Positions 35,767 to 44,277 of a stretch of DNA of 64,000 bases are shown in pieces. The stretch lies in assembly GCA_963754955.1 (NCBI GenBank), contig CAVWHY010000009.1, forward strand, positions 372,001 to 436,000, written 5' to 3'. Under the pieces are notes generated by a model. That model saw only the letters and a program-made list of their open reading frames with translations. It made no database searches and was not told the origin of the DNA. Source of the DNA: CAVQJU01 sp963754955 (GTDB lineage: Bacteria; Acidobacteriota; Vicinamibacteria; Vicinamibacterales; CAVVIG01). Each line of letters begins with the position of its first letter. Positions within the stretch are counted from its first letter, which is position 1. Both the position numbers and the translations under genes were made by a program.

Positions 35767-37079
35767 AGCGCGAACCGTCCGGTGCTGACGCCGAACTGAT
35801 CGACCTGCGCGCCGAACTTCTGCGCCAGGTCCAGCATCGCGTTGGCGAGCTGCGTCCCTTTCGGGGCGGCGAGGTGACGGTCGCCGGTCATCCGGCCGGC
35901 GGCCTTCCCGGCGAGCAGCAGCGGCACGTCGAGGGCCGAGTGCGAATTGCTGTCGCTCATGCCGCTCCCGTACAGAATCAGCGAGTGGTCGAGCAGCGAG
36001 CCGTCGCCGTCCGGGGTTTTCGCCAGGCGATCGAGGAAACGTCCGAAGAGCTCAATCTGCCACGTATTGATCTTGATGAGCGCGGCGATCTTCTCGGGCT
36101 CGTTGCCGTGGTGCGAGGTGTGGTGCCACGGTTCGTTGACGCCGAGATTCGGGAAGACCAGCTGGCTCGCCTCGCGGTTCATCATGAACGTGAAGACGCG
36201 CGTGAGGTCGGCCTCATACGCGACCGCCATCAGTTCGAACATGACGCCCACGTGCTCTTCGAACGACGCCGGCACGCCGACGGGCGCCTCCGGCACGACG
36301 AGCGTTTCGGCCGCCTGCTTCTCCGCGCGCTGAATGCGCAGCTCGACCTCGCGCACGTGGTCGAGATATTCGTTCAACCGCGTGCGATCGCGCGGACCGA
36401 GCCCGTGCTCGAGCGACGCCACGTCGTGGCGCACCGAATCGAGAATGCTCTGATCGGCCTTCATGCGGGCCATGCGATCCGCCGGGGTGCCCGGACGTCC
36501 GAACATGCGCTCGAACACGACCCGTGGGTTGATTTCCATCGGCAGCGGCGTCGTCGGTCCCTGCCACGCGATGGTGCTCATGTACGCGCAGCTGTAGCCC
36601 ACGTCGCACGCGCCGATGTATCCCGCCTGGTCCTCGGTGGCGATTTCGAGCGACGGGAACACCGTGTCCTTGCCGATCAGGCCGGCGGCCACCTGGTCGA
36701 GCGAGATGCCGGCGTAGAAGTCTTCGGCCTCGGTGCGCTTCGGCGCCGAGCCGGTGAGCCACGTCGAGGTGCTGACCGCGTGCGTGCCGCCCGGCGGACG
36801 ATCCAGGTTGGACACGATGACGACGCTGTCCCGGAACCGCTCGATGGGTTTCAGGATGGGCGTGAACTCGAACCCGGAGCCCGTGGTCGCCGGCGTCCAG
36901 TACCCGGGCCGCTCGCCCATCGGGACGAACACCGCGCCAAACCGGAGCGCCGGCTGCGCGGCTGTCTTCGCCAGCGCCGTCGCGGCGGGAACCATCGCGT
37001 CGAGGAACGGGAGGGTCAGCGTGGCCCCCATCCCCTTGAGGACCGCCCGGCGCGACAACGACCGCTTGGTAATGAACAT
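35763..37079 (-). CDS. DUF1552 exported protein
   Basis: ATG 37079 gives a twin-arginine-like leader (KRSLSRRAVLKGMGATLTLPF) and 438 residues. The sequence follows the DUF1552 family of Planctomycetes and Acidobacteria: FVPMGERPGYWTP, SNLDRPPGGTHAVST, TWLTGSAPKRTEAEDFYAG, SYSCAYMSTIAWQGP and LILYGSGMSDSNSHS. These proteins nearly always pair with DUF1592-type cytochromes, as here (32 bp downstream of one). The alkaline-phosphatase-like ending suggests a hydrolase fold, but no activity is established. Confidence 0.9.
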   Translation of the reverse strand: MFITKRSLSRRAVLKGMGATLTLPFLDAMVPAATALAKTAAQPALRFGAVFVPMGERPGYWTPATTGSGFEFTPILKPIERFRDSVVIVSNLDRPPGGTHAVSTSTWLTGSAPKRTEAEDFYAGISLDQVAAGLIGKDTVFPSLEIATEDQAGYIGACDVGYSCAYMSTIAWQGPTTPLPMEINPRVVFERMFGRPGTPADRMARMKADQSILDSVRHDVASLEHGLGPRDRTRLNEYLDHVREVELRIQRAEKQAAETLVVPEAPVGVPASFEEHVGVMFELMAVAYEADLTRVFTFMMNREASQLVFPNLGVNEPWHHTSHHGNEPEKIAALIKINTWQIELFGRFLDRLAKTPDGDGSLLDHSLILYGSGMSDSNSHSALDVPLLLAGKAAGRMTGDRHLAAPKGTQLANAMLDLAQKFGAQVDQFGVSTGRFAL

Positions 37080-37111
37080 GTACGCTCCTGATGCCGATTG
37101 TAACGAATTCG

Positions 37112-39568
37112 TCAACGCTCCGCGGAGGCAACCACCGGCGCGTCCGCCGCCGTCCGCATCTGGAACGGCACGCTGCGGACGATGCCCAGAATCAGCGACG
37201 AAAAACGATAGTTCTCGGCACGCGCGTCGCGAACGGTGGCGCGCACCACCGGCATGTCGGGCGCCGTCAGGCCGCGGCCGACCGCATAGGTCAGCAGCTT
37301 CTCGGTCATCGTGCGCACGAACGTCTCCGGGTCGCGCACGAGAGCGTTCCGCAGCGCGACGACGCCGTCGAGCCGCGTGCCGTCGGCCAGCTGTCCCGAC
37401 GCGTCGATCGAATCACCGAGCGTCCCGCCGTCTTTGACACGCCACGCGCCGACGGCGTCGAAGTTCTCGAGCGCGAACCCGATGGGATCCATGACGCGGT
37501 GGCACGACGCACAGGTGGGGCTCGCGCGATGCTGTTCGAGCGCCTCGCGTCCGGAGCGGGGCTTCTCCGGCTTTTGCTCGTCGACGAGCGCCGGCACGTT
37601 GTCGGGCGGCGGCGCGGGCGACACGCCGATGATGTTTTCGAGCACCCACTTGCCGCGCAGCACGGGCGACGTGCGGTGCGCGTGCGAGGTCGCCAGCAGG
37701 ATGGCGCCCTTGCCCAGCAGGCCGCGCCGCGCATCGTCGGTCAGCGTGACGCGGCGGAACTGGCTGCCGTAAATCCCGGGGATGTCGTAGTGCCGCGCAA
37801 GCCGCTCGTTGACGAAGGTGTAGTCGGCGGTCATCAGATCGAGAACGTTGCGGTCCTCGTTGACGATGCTGCCGAAGAACAACTCGACCTCACCGATCAT
37901 CGCGCGACGCAGATCGTCGTCGAAGTCGGGGAACTGGAACGAATTGGGCTGCTTGTTCCGCAGGTTGCGGAGGTGCAGCCACTGGCCGGCGAAATTCTCG
38001 ATGAGCGCATGCGCCTTCGGATCCGCCAGCATGCGCCGCACCTGCCGGTCCAGCACCGCCGGCTTCTTCAGCTCGCCCCTCGCCGCCGCGCCGAGCAGAT
38101 CGTCGTCCGGAATGCTGCTCCACAGGAAGAACGACAACCGCGACGCCAGCGCCAGGTCCGAGAGGCGATACGCGGCGCCCGGGGCGACGCCCGCCGGATC
38201 CGGCTCGACGCGCAGCAGGAACTTCGGGCTCGCGAGGATGCGGCGCAGCGCCATGTCGATGCCGCCCTCGAAGGTGCCGGCCTGCTCGCGGCCGCGGGCA
38301 AAGAAGTCGAGCAGCACCTGAAGGTCGCCGTCGCTCATGTCGCCGCGGTACGCGCGGCGCGCAAGCGGCTGGAGAATCTTCCGCGCGCATGCCGCTTCGT
38401 CGGCGGCAGCCGTCCCGGGCAAGGTCGAGGGACGGCACGTGAAGATCGCGCGGCGGCTGGGCGTCTCGCCGGGGCCCGTCGGGCTAAACGGCCCGGTCAT
38501 GATGAATTGATCGATGTGGGGATACCCGGAGAAGTCGATGGTATCCGCCGAACTGCGGACGTAGGACTGCAGACGGCGCGTGTTGTACCCGTGCGTCTTC
38601 TCAATGAACGCGACGGTAATCCTGCGCGGACCCGCCTTGAGCGGCACGCGCACCGAGAAGCGATTGTCGATCTCGTCGCCGGTCGTCGTCGGGTTGTCGC
38701 TGGAGGCGCGCACGTCCCGATCGCCTCCGAACGAGGCCAGGTGTACCCGCTGGCCATCCACGCTGATCTCGAGCTGATGCGGGAACTCGAGCCCGCGCAT
38801 CGTCCCGAGGTTCGTGCGAAACAGCTTCACCTGGAACGCGTACTCGCCGTCGAGCGGAATGTTGCGCGTGATCTCGAAGCCGCCCACCGTCCCGAGCGGC
38901 AGCCCCTCGACGTGCCGCGACTGCGACGCGTCCTGGCGCACGCGGTAAACCTCGCCCATGGGCGGCGTCTTCGGGTCGCCGATCGCGAGCGCGCTGATGC
39001 GGCCGGCGGCCGACAGATAGCTCTCGAGCAGGACGGGAGAAAGGCCCAGGACGTCGGCGATGTTGTCGAACCCGGCGCTCGAATCGTCGGCCGGCAGCAG
39101 CGGAGCCGGGTCGATCTCAAGGGCCAGCAGATCGCGGATGGCGTTCGCGTACTCGGCGCGGTTCAGACGATGGACGAGCGGGCGGCCGGGCTGCGGCGAC
39201 GCCAGCGCCGCGCGGTCGAGCTGCGTCGTCAGCGAGGCGATCAGCGCTTGTTTGTCCGCGTCCGGCGGGGCCGGCATGCCAGGCGGCGGCATCATGCCCG
39301 CGCGCACCTTGCGGACGACCTTCTCCCAGGTGTCGCTGTGGGCGCCGACGTCGGACAGGTCGATCTTCTCGAGGATCAGCCCGCCGCTCTTCGCGCGCGA
39401 GTTGTGGCAGGTGACGCAATAGCGGTCCAGCACCGCCCGCGGCACGGGTTCGGTCGACGGGACGTCGGCCGGCCTGCCCGGATTCTGGCCGGCGGCTTCC
39501 GGAAAACTGAGGGCCGACACGGTCAGCCAGACTGCGGCCGCCACTCCCAGGGAACTGCGTCTGTTCAT
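37112..39568 (-). CDS. Planctomycete-type cytochrome: DUF1587/1592/1588/1585 multidomain protein
   Basis: An 818-residue exported protein with a signal peptide (MNRRSSLGVAAAVWLTVSALS). The first heme motif CVTCH is near residue 50 in the PSD1-like N-terminal cytochrome, the second, CASCH, near 695. Between them are the DUF1587 (HRLNRAEYANAIRDLLAL), DUF1595-like, DUF1592 (LASRLSFFLWSSIPDDDLL) and DUF1588 (GLLGKGAILLATSHAHRTSPV) domains; DUF1585 closes it (EKLLTYAVGRGL). The protein is expected in the periplasm, with electron transfer coupled to degradation of an unknown polymer or organic compound. Confidence 0.92.
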   Translation of the reverse strand: MNRRSSLGVAAAVWLTVSALSFPEAAGQNPGRPADVPSTEPVPRAVLDRYCVTCHNSRAKSGGLILEKIDLSDVGAHSDTWEKVVRKVRAGMMPPPGMPAPPDADKQALIASLTTQLDRAALASPQPGRPLVHRLNRAEYANAIRDLLALEIDPAPLLPADDSSAGFDNIADVLGLSPVLLESYLSAAGRISALAIGDPKTPPMGEVYRVRQDASQSRHVEGLPLGTVGGFEITRNIPLDGEYAFQVKLFRTNLGTMRGLEFPHQLEISVDGQRVHLASFGGDRDVRASSDNPTTTGDEIDNRFSVRVPLKAGPRRITVAFIEKTHGYNTRRLQSYVRSSADTIDFSGYPHIDQFIMTGPFSPTGPGETPSRRAIFTCRPSTLPGTAAADEAACARKILQPLARRAYRGDMSDGDLQVLLDFFARGREQAGTFEGGIDMALRRILASPKFLLRVEPDPAGVAPGAAYRLSDLALASRLSFFLWSSIPDDDLLGAAARGELKKPAVLDRQVRRMLADPKAHALIENFAGQWLHLRNLRNKQPNSFQFPDFDDDLRRAMIGEVELFFGSIVNEDRNVLDLMTADYTFVNERLARHYDIPGIYGSQFRRVTLTDDARRGLLGKGAILLATSHAHRTSPVLRGKWVLENIIGVSPAPPPDNVPALVDEQKPEKPRSGREALEQHRASPTCASCHRVMDPIGFALENFDAVGAWRVKDGGTLGDSIDASGQLADGTRLDGVVALRNALVRDPETFVRTMTEKLLTYAVGRGLTAPDMPVVRATVRDARAENYRFSSLILGIVRSVPFQMRTAADAPVVASAER

Positions 39569-39724
39569 CGTCTCCCCGACCCGGTTTTACGTGTACACCG
39601 GAACTTAACTAGTTTCACGCGCCACGGGCTGATTCCGCAACGCCAATCTCGGGGCAATGGCCCGCACGCCCCGTCGCGGTTCCCGGCGCTCCAGGGCGGC
39701 GTTCCCCGGGGTTAGGATGACGGT

Positions 39725-40393
39725 ATGTCACTCATACAGAAGCGATTGGCCGGTGAGACCGACGTCGTATTTCTCCTGGATGTGGACAACACGCTGCTCG
39801 ACAATGACCGAGTCGAACAGGATTTGCGCGCGCACATCAGCGAGGCATTCGGCGCCGAGGCGCAGAAGCGCTACTGGGACATCTTCGAGCAGTTACGAAC
39901 CGAACTGGGGTACGCGGATTACCTCGGAGCGCTCCAGCGATATCGCATCGAGCATCCCGGAAATCCCCAACTGCTCGCTGTTTCGCTGTTCCTGGTGAAC
40001 TACCCTTTTGCCGAGCGTCTGTACCCCGGAGCCATCGATGTGGTCCAGAAGCTGCGGAAGAACGGGCGGGTGGTCATTCTGTCTGACGGAGACGTCGTGT
40101 TTCAGCCCCTCAAGGTGGCACGCGCCGGATTGTGGGACGCGGTGTCAGGCCATGTCCTCATCTACATTCACAAGGAGCAGATGCTCGACGACGTCGAGAA
40201 ACGGTATCCGGCCCGGCACTTTGTCCTGGTCGACGACAAGGTCCGCATTCTTTCGGCGGTCAAGCAGACCTGGGGGGACCGTGTAACGACAGTGTTTCCG
40301 CGGCAGGGTCACTATGCGAACGATACCGCCCTGGTCGCGTCCTTTCCGCCGGCGGACATGACCGTCGAGCGAATCGCCGATCTCATCGACTGA
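39725..40393 (+). CDS. HAD-superfamily hydrolase
   Basis: A 222-residue phosphatase-type HAD protein: FLLDVDNTLLDND holds the nucleophile and acid Asp (DxDxT), ILSDGD the motif II Ser, and FVLVDDKVRIL the acidic motif IV. The motif III Lys is probably in QPLKVAR. The cap is a helical C1 type. It is 156 bp from the divergent cytochrome gene and 4 bp before a glycoamylase-type gene, so a sugar-phosphate substrate is possible but unproven. Confidence 0.85.
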   Translation: MSLIQKRLAGETDVVFLLDVDNTLLDNDRVEQDLRAHISEAFGAEAQKRYWDIFEQLRTELGYADYLGALQRYRIEHPGNPQLLAVSLFLVNYPFAERLYPGAIDVVQKLRKNGRVVILSDGDVVFQPLKVARAGLWDAVSGHVLIYIHKEQMLDDVEKRYPARHFVLVDDKVRILSAVKQTWGDRVTTVFPRQGHYANDTALVASFPPADMTVERIADLID

Positions 40394-40397
40394 ATCA

Positions 40398-41717
40398 ATG
40401 GCTCCTGACGCTGCTTCGGGCCTGCAGAGCCTCCAGCGGAACACGTTCCGATACTTCTGGCAGGAAACGAACCCGTCGAACGGGTTGATTTCCGACAACA
40501 CATCAACCAGCGGCATTCCTGCCAGCATCGCCGGCGTGGGATTGGCCCTCTCCAGTTACCCCGTTGCCGTCGAGCGGTCGTTCGTGTCCCGTGCACAGGC
40601 GGTGGAGCGTGCACTGACCACGCTGCGCTTCTTCTGGAACGCACCTCACGGACCGATGCGCGACGCGACCGGGTACCAGGGCTTCTTCTACCATTTCCTC
40701 GATGTCGCGAGCGGCCTGCGTGCGTGGCGTTCGGAGTTGTCGACCATCGACACCGCCATCCTGATGGCCGGCGCCTTGACCGCTGCCGCTTACTTCGACC
40801 GCGATACCAACTCTGAGCGTGAGGTGCGAAGCCTCGCGGACTCGTTGTACCGGCGGGTCGATTGGCGATGGGCGTTGAATGGTCACGCGAGCGTATCGCA
40901 CGGGTGGAAACCGGAAACCGGCTTCCTTCGATATCACTGGAAGGGATACAACGAGGCTCTGATCTTGTACGTGCTCGGACTGGGCTCGCCGACGCATCCC
41001 CTGCCCGCGAAGAGCTACCGGTCCTGGACGTCAACCTATCGCTGGAAGAGGCTGTACGGTTACGAATTTCTTTACGGCGCCGCACTGTTCATGCACCAGC
41101 TCTCGCATCTGTGGATCGACTTCCGCGGCATTCAGGATGCGTTCATGCGGCGGCACGCGATTGACTACTTCGAAAACAGCCGCCGCGCGACGTACGTGAA
41201 CCAACAGTACGCGATGCGGAATCCGAGGGACTTTCGCGACTACGGCGAGCACGTCTGGGGTATCACGGCGAGTAACGGTCCCGGACCGGCGACGCGCCGG
41301 GTGAACGGCGTGACGCGGCGCTTCTTTGGCTACAGGGCGCGAGGGGTGCCCTATGGTCCGGACGACGGCACGCTGGCGCCTTGGGCCGTCGTCGCCTCGC
41401 TGCCGTTTGCTCCCGAGATCGTGCTGCCCACTCTGCAGCACTGTTCCGCGGCGTATCCGAAGATGGAAAGCGAGTACGGGCTCGTCTGCAGTTTCAATCC
41501 GACGTTTCCGACACGTGGTTCCCGGCAGGCCGGTTGGATCTCTCAGAACCACTTCGCGCTCGATCAGGGACCGGTCGTTCTCATGATCGAGAACTATCGC
41601 TCAGAGTTGATCTGGCGGCTCATGCGAGTTTGTCCATATGTGGCCACGGGCCTGCGCCGTGCCGGCTTCAGAGCCACTCCGCCGGATCCGGCTCGCCGCG
41701 ACCAGACGCGGACATGA
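40398..41717 (+). CDS. Glycoamylase-domain protein (GH144-like glucanase)
   Basis: The 439-residue protein follows the PF10091-type glycoamylase fold: LQRNTFRYFWQETNPSNGLI, ASIAGVGLALSSYPVAVERSF, GYQGFFYHFLDVASG, then GWKPETGFLRYHWKGYNEALILYVLGLGSPTHP and FLYGAALFMHQLSHLWID. Members related to GH144 cleave beta-1,2-glucan. The N-terminus shows no signal peptide, unlike many relatives, so the start may be missing or the enzyme may be cytoplasmic. Cotranscription with the HAD phosphatase suggests glucan or glucoside use. Confidence 0.82.
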   Translation: MAPDAASGLQSLQRNTFRYFWQETNPSNGLISDNTSTSGIPASIAGVGLALSSYPVAVERSFVSRAQAVERALTTLRFFWNAPHGPMRDATGYQGFFYHFLDVASGLRAWRSELSTIDTAILMAGALTAAAYFDRDTNSEREVRSLADSLYRRVDWRWALNGHASVSHGWKPETGFLRYHWKGYNEALILYVLGLGSPTHPLPAKSYRSWTSTYRWKRLYGYEFLYGAALFMHQLSHLWIDFRGIQDAFMRRHAIDYFENSRRATYVNQQYAMRNPRDFRDYGEHVWGITASNGPGPATRRVNGVTRRFFGYRARGVPYGPDDGTLAPWAVVASLPFAPEIVLPTLQHCSAAYPKMESEYGLVCSFNPTFPTRGSRQAGWISQNHFALDQGPVVLMIENYRSELIWRLMRVCPYVATGLRRAGFRATPPDPARRDQTRT

Positions 41718-41751
41718 CCGTGAGTCCGACGCAAGGCCCAGGCGTCAGCGT

Positions 41752-42969
41752 TCATCGGCCGGCATGACGCGACGGCTTCCACAACGTCGCATGACACGCA
41801 AGATTATCGACCGTGCAGCTATAGCCCACGACGACACTGTTGTTATTGGCAACCGCCTCGCTCTGTCCACCGCCGGGGTTATCGAGCGCCGTCATCCCCG
41901 ATGACGACGTCCAGACAAACCCACGCCAGGCGGCGTTTGCAGTTGTCCAACTTCCGCCGACCACCAATCCGAGCTCATTGACGGCTCGTGCGTAGCTGCT
42001 GTCGCCCCCAAGCGTTCCCAAGTCGACGAGACCGGTTCTGCGGGTCCAGACGATTCCATGACGCACGCCCGCGGGCGTGTAGCCCTGGCCGATGGCCGTA
42101 TGGTTGCCGCCCAGTTTTTCCGCCCAGCTGCTCAGGCCATGCAGGCCGATGTCGATCATGCCCGTGTGCCGGGACCAGACGAACGCGTGGTTCTCTCCTG
42201 TGGACGTCAGGCTGTTGCCGATGACGATGCCGTCGTCGCTCACCGCATGGGCCCAGCTGCCAGGCCCGCCCAGGGTGCCGAGATCGATCATGCCGGTGTC
42301 GCGGGTCCACACGAACGCATGCGGGACGTCACCCTCCGCGATGCTGCTCGCGCCGGCGACAACGCCCCTGTCGTTGACCGCATAGGCCGTGCTGAATCGG
42401 CCGCCGAGCGTTCCCAGATCGGCCATTCCGCCGCGCTCCGTCCACTGGAAGGCGTGGTAGATCTGATTGTCCGCCAGATAGCTGCTGCCGACGACCGCGC
42501 CGAGCGCGCTTATCGCGGCCGGCGAGCTGCCCCAGCCACCCAGTGTGCCGAGATCGAGGATGCCGCGAGAACGGGTCCAGACGAACGCGTGATAAACGCT
42601 GTCTCCCGGAAGATAGCTGTAGCCGGCAATGAGGCCGTTATCGGCGACCAGGGTCGCCCAGCTCTGGCTGCCGCCTAACGTGCCGAGGTCGCTCATGCCT
42701 TCGGCTTCCGACCACGCGAATGCATGGCGGACTGCGCCGTCACCCGCGAGCGAACTGCGGCCGACTACGAGACCCGCTGAGTTGACCGCCGAGGCCTCGC
42801 TGAGATTGCCTCCGAGCGATCCCATATCGACCGCAACCAGTGGTCTCTCCGGCCGTCCGGCCGCGCCCATGGTTGCCGTCGCCGCGACCACGGCCGCAAG
42901 CATCACGGCGACGAGTCTCGACACCGTCTGCCGTGCGTCGCTGACGCGACCCTCAGTCGTCTCCCGCAT
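41752..42969 (-). CDS. Secreted HAF-repeat protein
   Basis: The chosen ATG at 42969 leads into RLVAVMLAAVVAATATMGAA, a signal peptide; the open frame further upstream is basic and shadow-like. The rest (to 405 residues) is eight or so HAF repeats of about 42 residues, each with HAFVWT-like, GMxDLGTLGG and a polar loop such as NGLIAGYSYLPGDS. Repeats of this kind are found in extracellular proteins of soil bacteria and probably form a beta-propeller or solenoid; no enzyme activity is known. Confidence 0.88.
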   Translation of the reverse strand: MRETTEGRVSDARQTVSRLVAVMLAAVVAATATMGAAGRPERPLVAVDMGSLGGNLSEASAVNSAGLVVGRSSLAGDGAVRHAFAWSEAEGMSDLGTLGGSQSWATLVADNGLIAGYSYLPGDSVYHAFVWTRSRGILDLGTLGGWGSSPAAISALGAVVGSSYLADNQIYHAFQWTERGGMADLGTLGGRFSTAYAVNDRGVVAGASSIAEGDVPHAFVWTRDTGMIDLGTLGGPGSWAHAVSDDGIVIGNSLTSTGENHAFVWSRHTGMIDIGLHGLSSWAEKLGGNHTAIGQGYTPAGVRHGIVWTRRTGLVDLGTLGGDSSYARAVNELGLVVGGSWTTANAAWRGFVWTSSSGMTALDNPGGGQSEAVANNNSVVVGYSCTVDNLACHATLWKPSRHAGR

Positions 42970-43160
42970 TCCAACCTCCGATACTTCGATCGCAGCACGG
43001 CCCGCGCCACGCGTCGTGTTCAAAACGCCGGAAAGCCGACGCTGCCCGAGACAATTCGGCCAGAGGGCACACAAAAGGTGCCTGCCATCAGAACGTCGAT
43101 CCCGCTTTATGGTGAGCGGCCGGGCTCAAGCGTTTCACGTGGTTCGCCGTATCATGAGCC

Positions 43161-43664
43161 GTGACGCAGTGGGCCGCTCGCTGCGGCGTCGCCGTCGTTG
43201 CGGGACTTGCCGCGGGCTGGCTGCTCCCGGGCTGCGCAGGCAGCCCCTCACAACCCGCCGCTGCGTCGAGCGCCCCGTCGACAACCTCACTGAACCTGAC
43301 CGGCACGTGGACGGGGACTGGATCTGACGGGCTGGGGCCGGAGACGTTCTCGTGGGTCCTGGTGCAATCCGGCAACGGGCTGTCCGGAACGGTGAGCATG
43401 CGCCCCGTGAGCCTGACCGACGGATCCTGCGCGTCTTGCCACAAGGTGAAAGACGGCCGCATCTCCGGGTCGGTCTCGGGAACGACGGTCACGTTAAGGA
43501 TGTCGTTCGATCTGGGCGGAAGCCAGCCGACGCCGACGTGCCTGGTGATCATGGACATCTCGGCGCCGAACGTGACGAGTACCAGCCTCTCGTCGTCTTA
43601 CAACGGGAGCGATTCGTGTGAACCGTCTGTCGCGCTCGGCAGCATGACGATGACGCGACAGTAA
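43161..43664 (+). CDS. Small lipoprotein with a CASCH motif
   Basis: GTG 43161 starts a 167-residue protein with a lipobox, LLPGCAG, so the mature chain begins at Cys near residue 25 and is lipid-anchored. A Ser/Pro linker leads to beta-rich segments (LNLTGTWTGTGSDG, VSGTTVTLRMSFDLGG). GSCASCHKVKDG has the pattern of a c-type heme site, but no other cytochrome features (distal Met, helices) are evident, so the cysteines may form disulfides instead. The gene is 10 bp before the DUF502 gene. Confidence 0.65.
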   Translation: MTQWAARCGVAVVAGLAAGWLLPGCAGSPSQPAAASSAPSTTSLNLTGTWTGTGSDGLGPETFSWVLVQSGNGLSGTVSMRPVSLTDGSCASCHKVKDGRISGSVSGTTVTLRMSFDLGGSQPTPTCLVIMDISAPNVTSTSLSSSYNGSDSCEPSVALGSMTMTRQ

Positions 43665-43674
43665 CCGGCGTTCT

Positions 43675-44277
43675 ATGAAGAACCTCTTCGTGAAGATTCG
43701 GAACATCGCCGTGGCAGGATTTCTGTTCCTGCTGCCGGTCTATGTCGTGCTCGTCATCGCGACGAAGGCATGGACATCGCTTTCCTCGCTCGGTACCAAG
43801 CTGGCGACGCTCTTCGGCCTGCAGTCGATGCTGGGCGTCGGCGGATCGACGGCGGTATCGGGTCTTCTACTGATCCTGATCTGGATCGCGTGCGGGTTGC
43901 TCGTAAGGGTCTCCGTTGTCGATGCCTTCAACAAAGGCATTGAACGGCTCCTCGTCAAATATATCCCGGGATATTCCACGTACAAGGCGATGGCCGAGGA
44001 CAAGCTGCAGCAGCGGACCCGGACGCTGCCTTATGCCAGTGTCCTCGTTCGAGGCGATCTCGGATGGCAGCCCGCGTTCCTCATCGACCAGGACGCTGAA
44101 GGCCACTGCGTGCTCTTCGTTCCGCGCGCGCCGGACACGTCGTCCGGGACTCTTCTGCTCGCGACACGCGATCAACTGCGGTTCATGCCGGCGATCACGG
44201 CGAACCAGCTCGACGCCTCCTTGAAGACGATGGGCAAGGGACTGCTGGAAATGGCTGACGAGCGAGTGACCCGTTGA
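43675..44277 (+). CDS. DUF502 inner-membrane protein
   Basis: A 200-residue DUF502 protein: two membrane helices (IAVAGFLFLLPVYVVLVIA and GLLLILIWIACGLLV), then the typical IPGYSTYKAMAEDKLQ and FLIDQDAEGHCVLFVPRAP. The family is common in proteobacteria and Acidobacteria and is of unknown function. Its stop overlaps the TTG start of the STAND ATPase, so the two proteins are likely translated together. Confidence 0.85.
   Translation: MKNLFVKIRNIAVAGFLFLLPVYVVLVIATKAWTSLSSLGTKLATLFGLQSMLGVGGSTAVSGLLLILIWIACGLLVRVSVVDAFNKGIERLLVKYIPGYSTYKAMAEDKLQQRTRTLPYASVLVRGDLGWQPAFLIDQDAEGHCVLFVPRAPDTSSGTLLLATRDQLRFMPAITANQLDASLKTMGKGLLEMADERVTR

Noticed and set aside
34006..35799. Large plus-strand open frame over the ankyrin gene
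   Set aside because: Arg/Gly/His-rich antisense frame with no motif; ankyrin repeats are on the minus strand.
37091..39715. 874-residue plus-strand open frame over the cytochrome gene
   Set aside because: Antisense shadow caused by high GC; the minus strand has signal peptide, two CxxCH and family domains.
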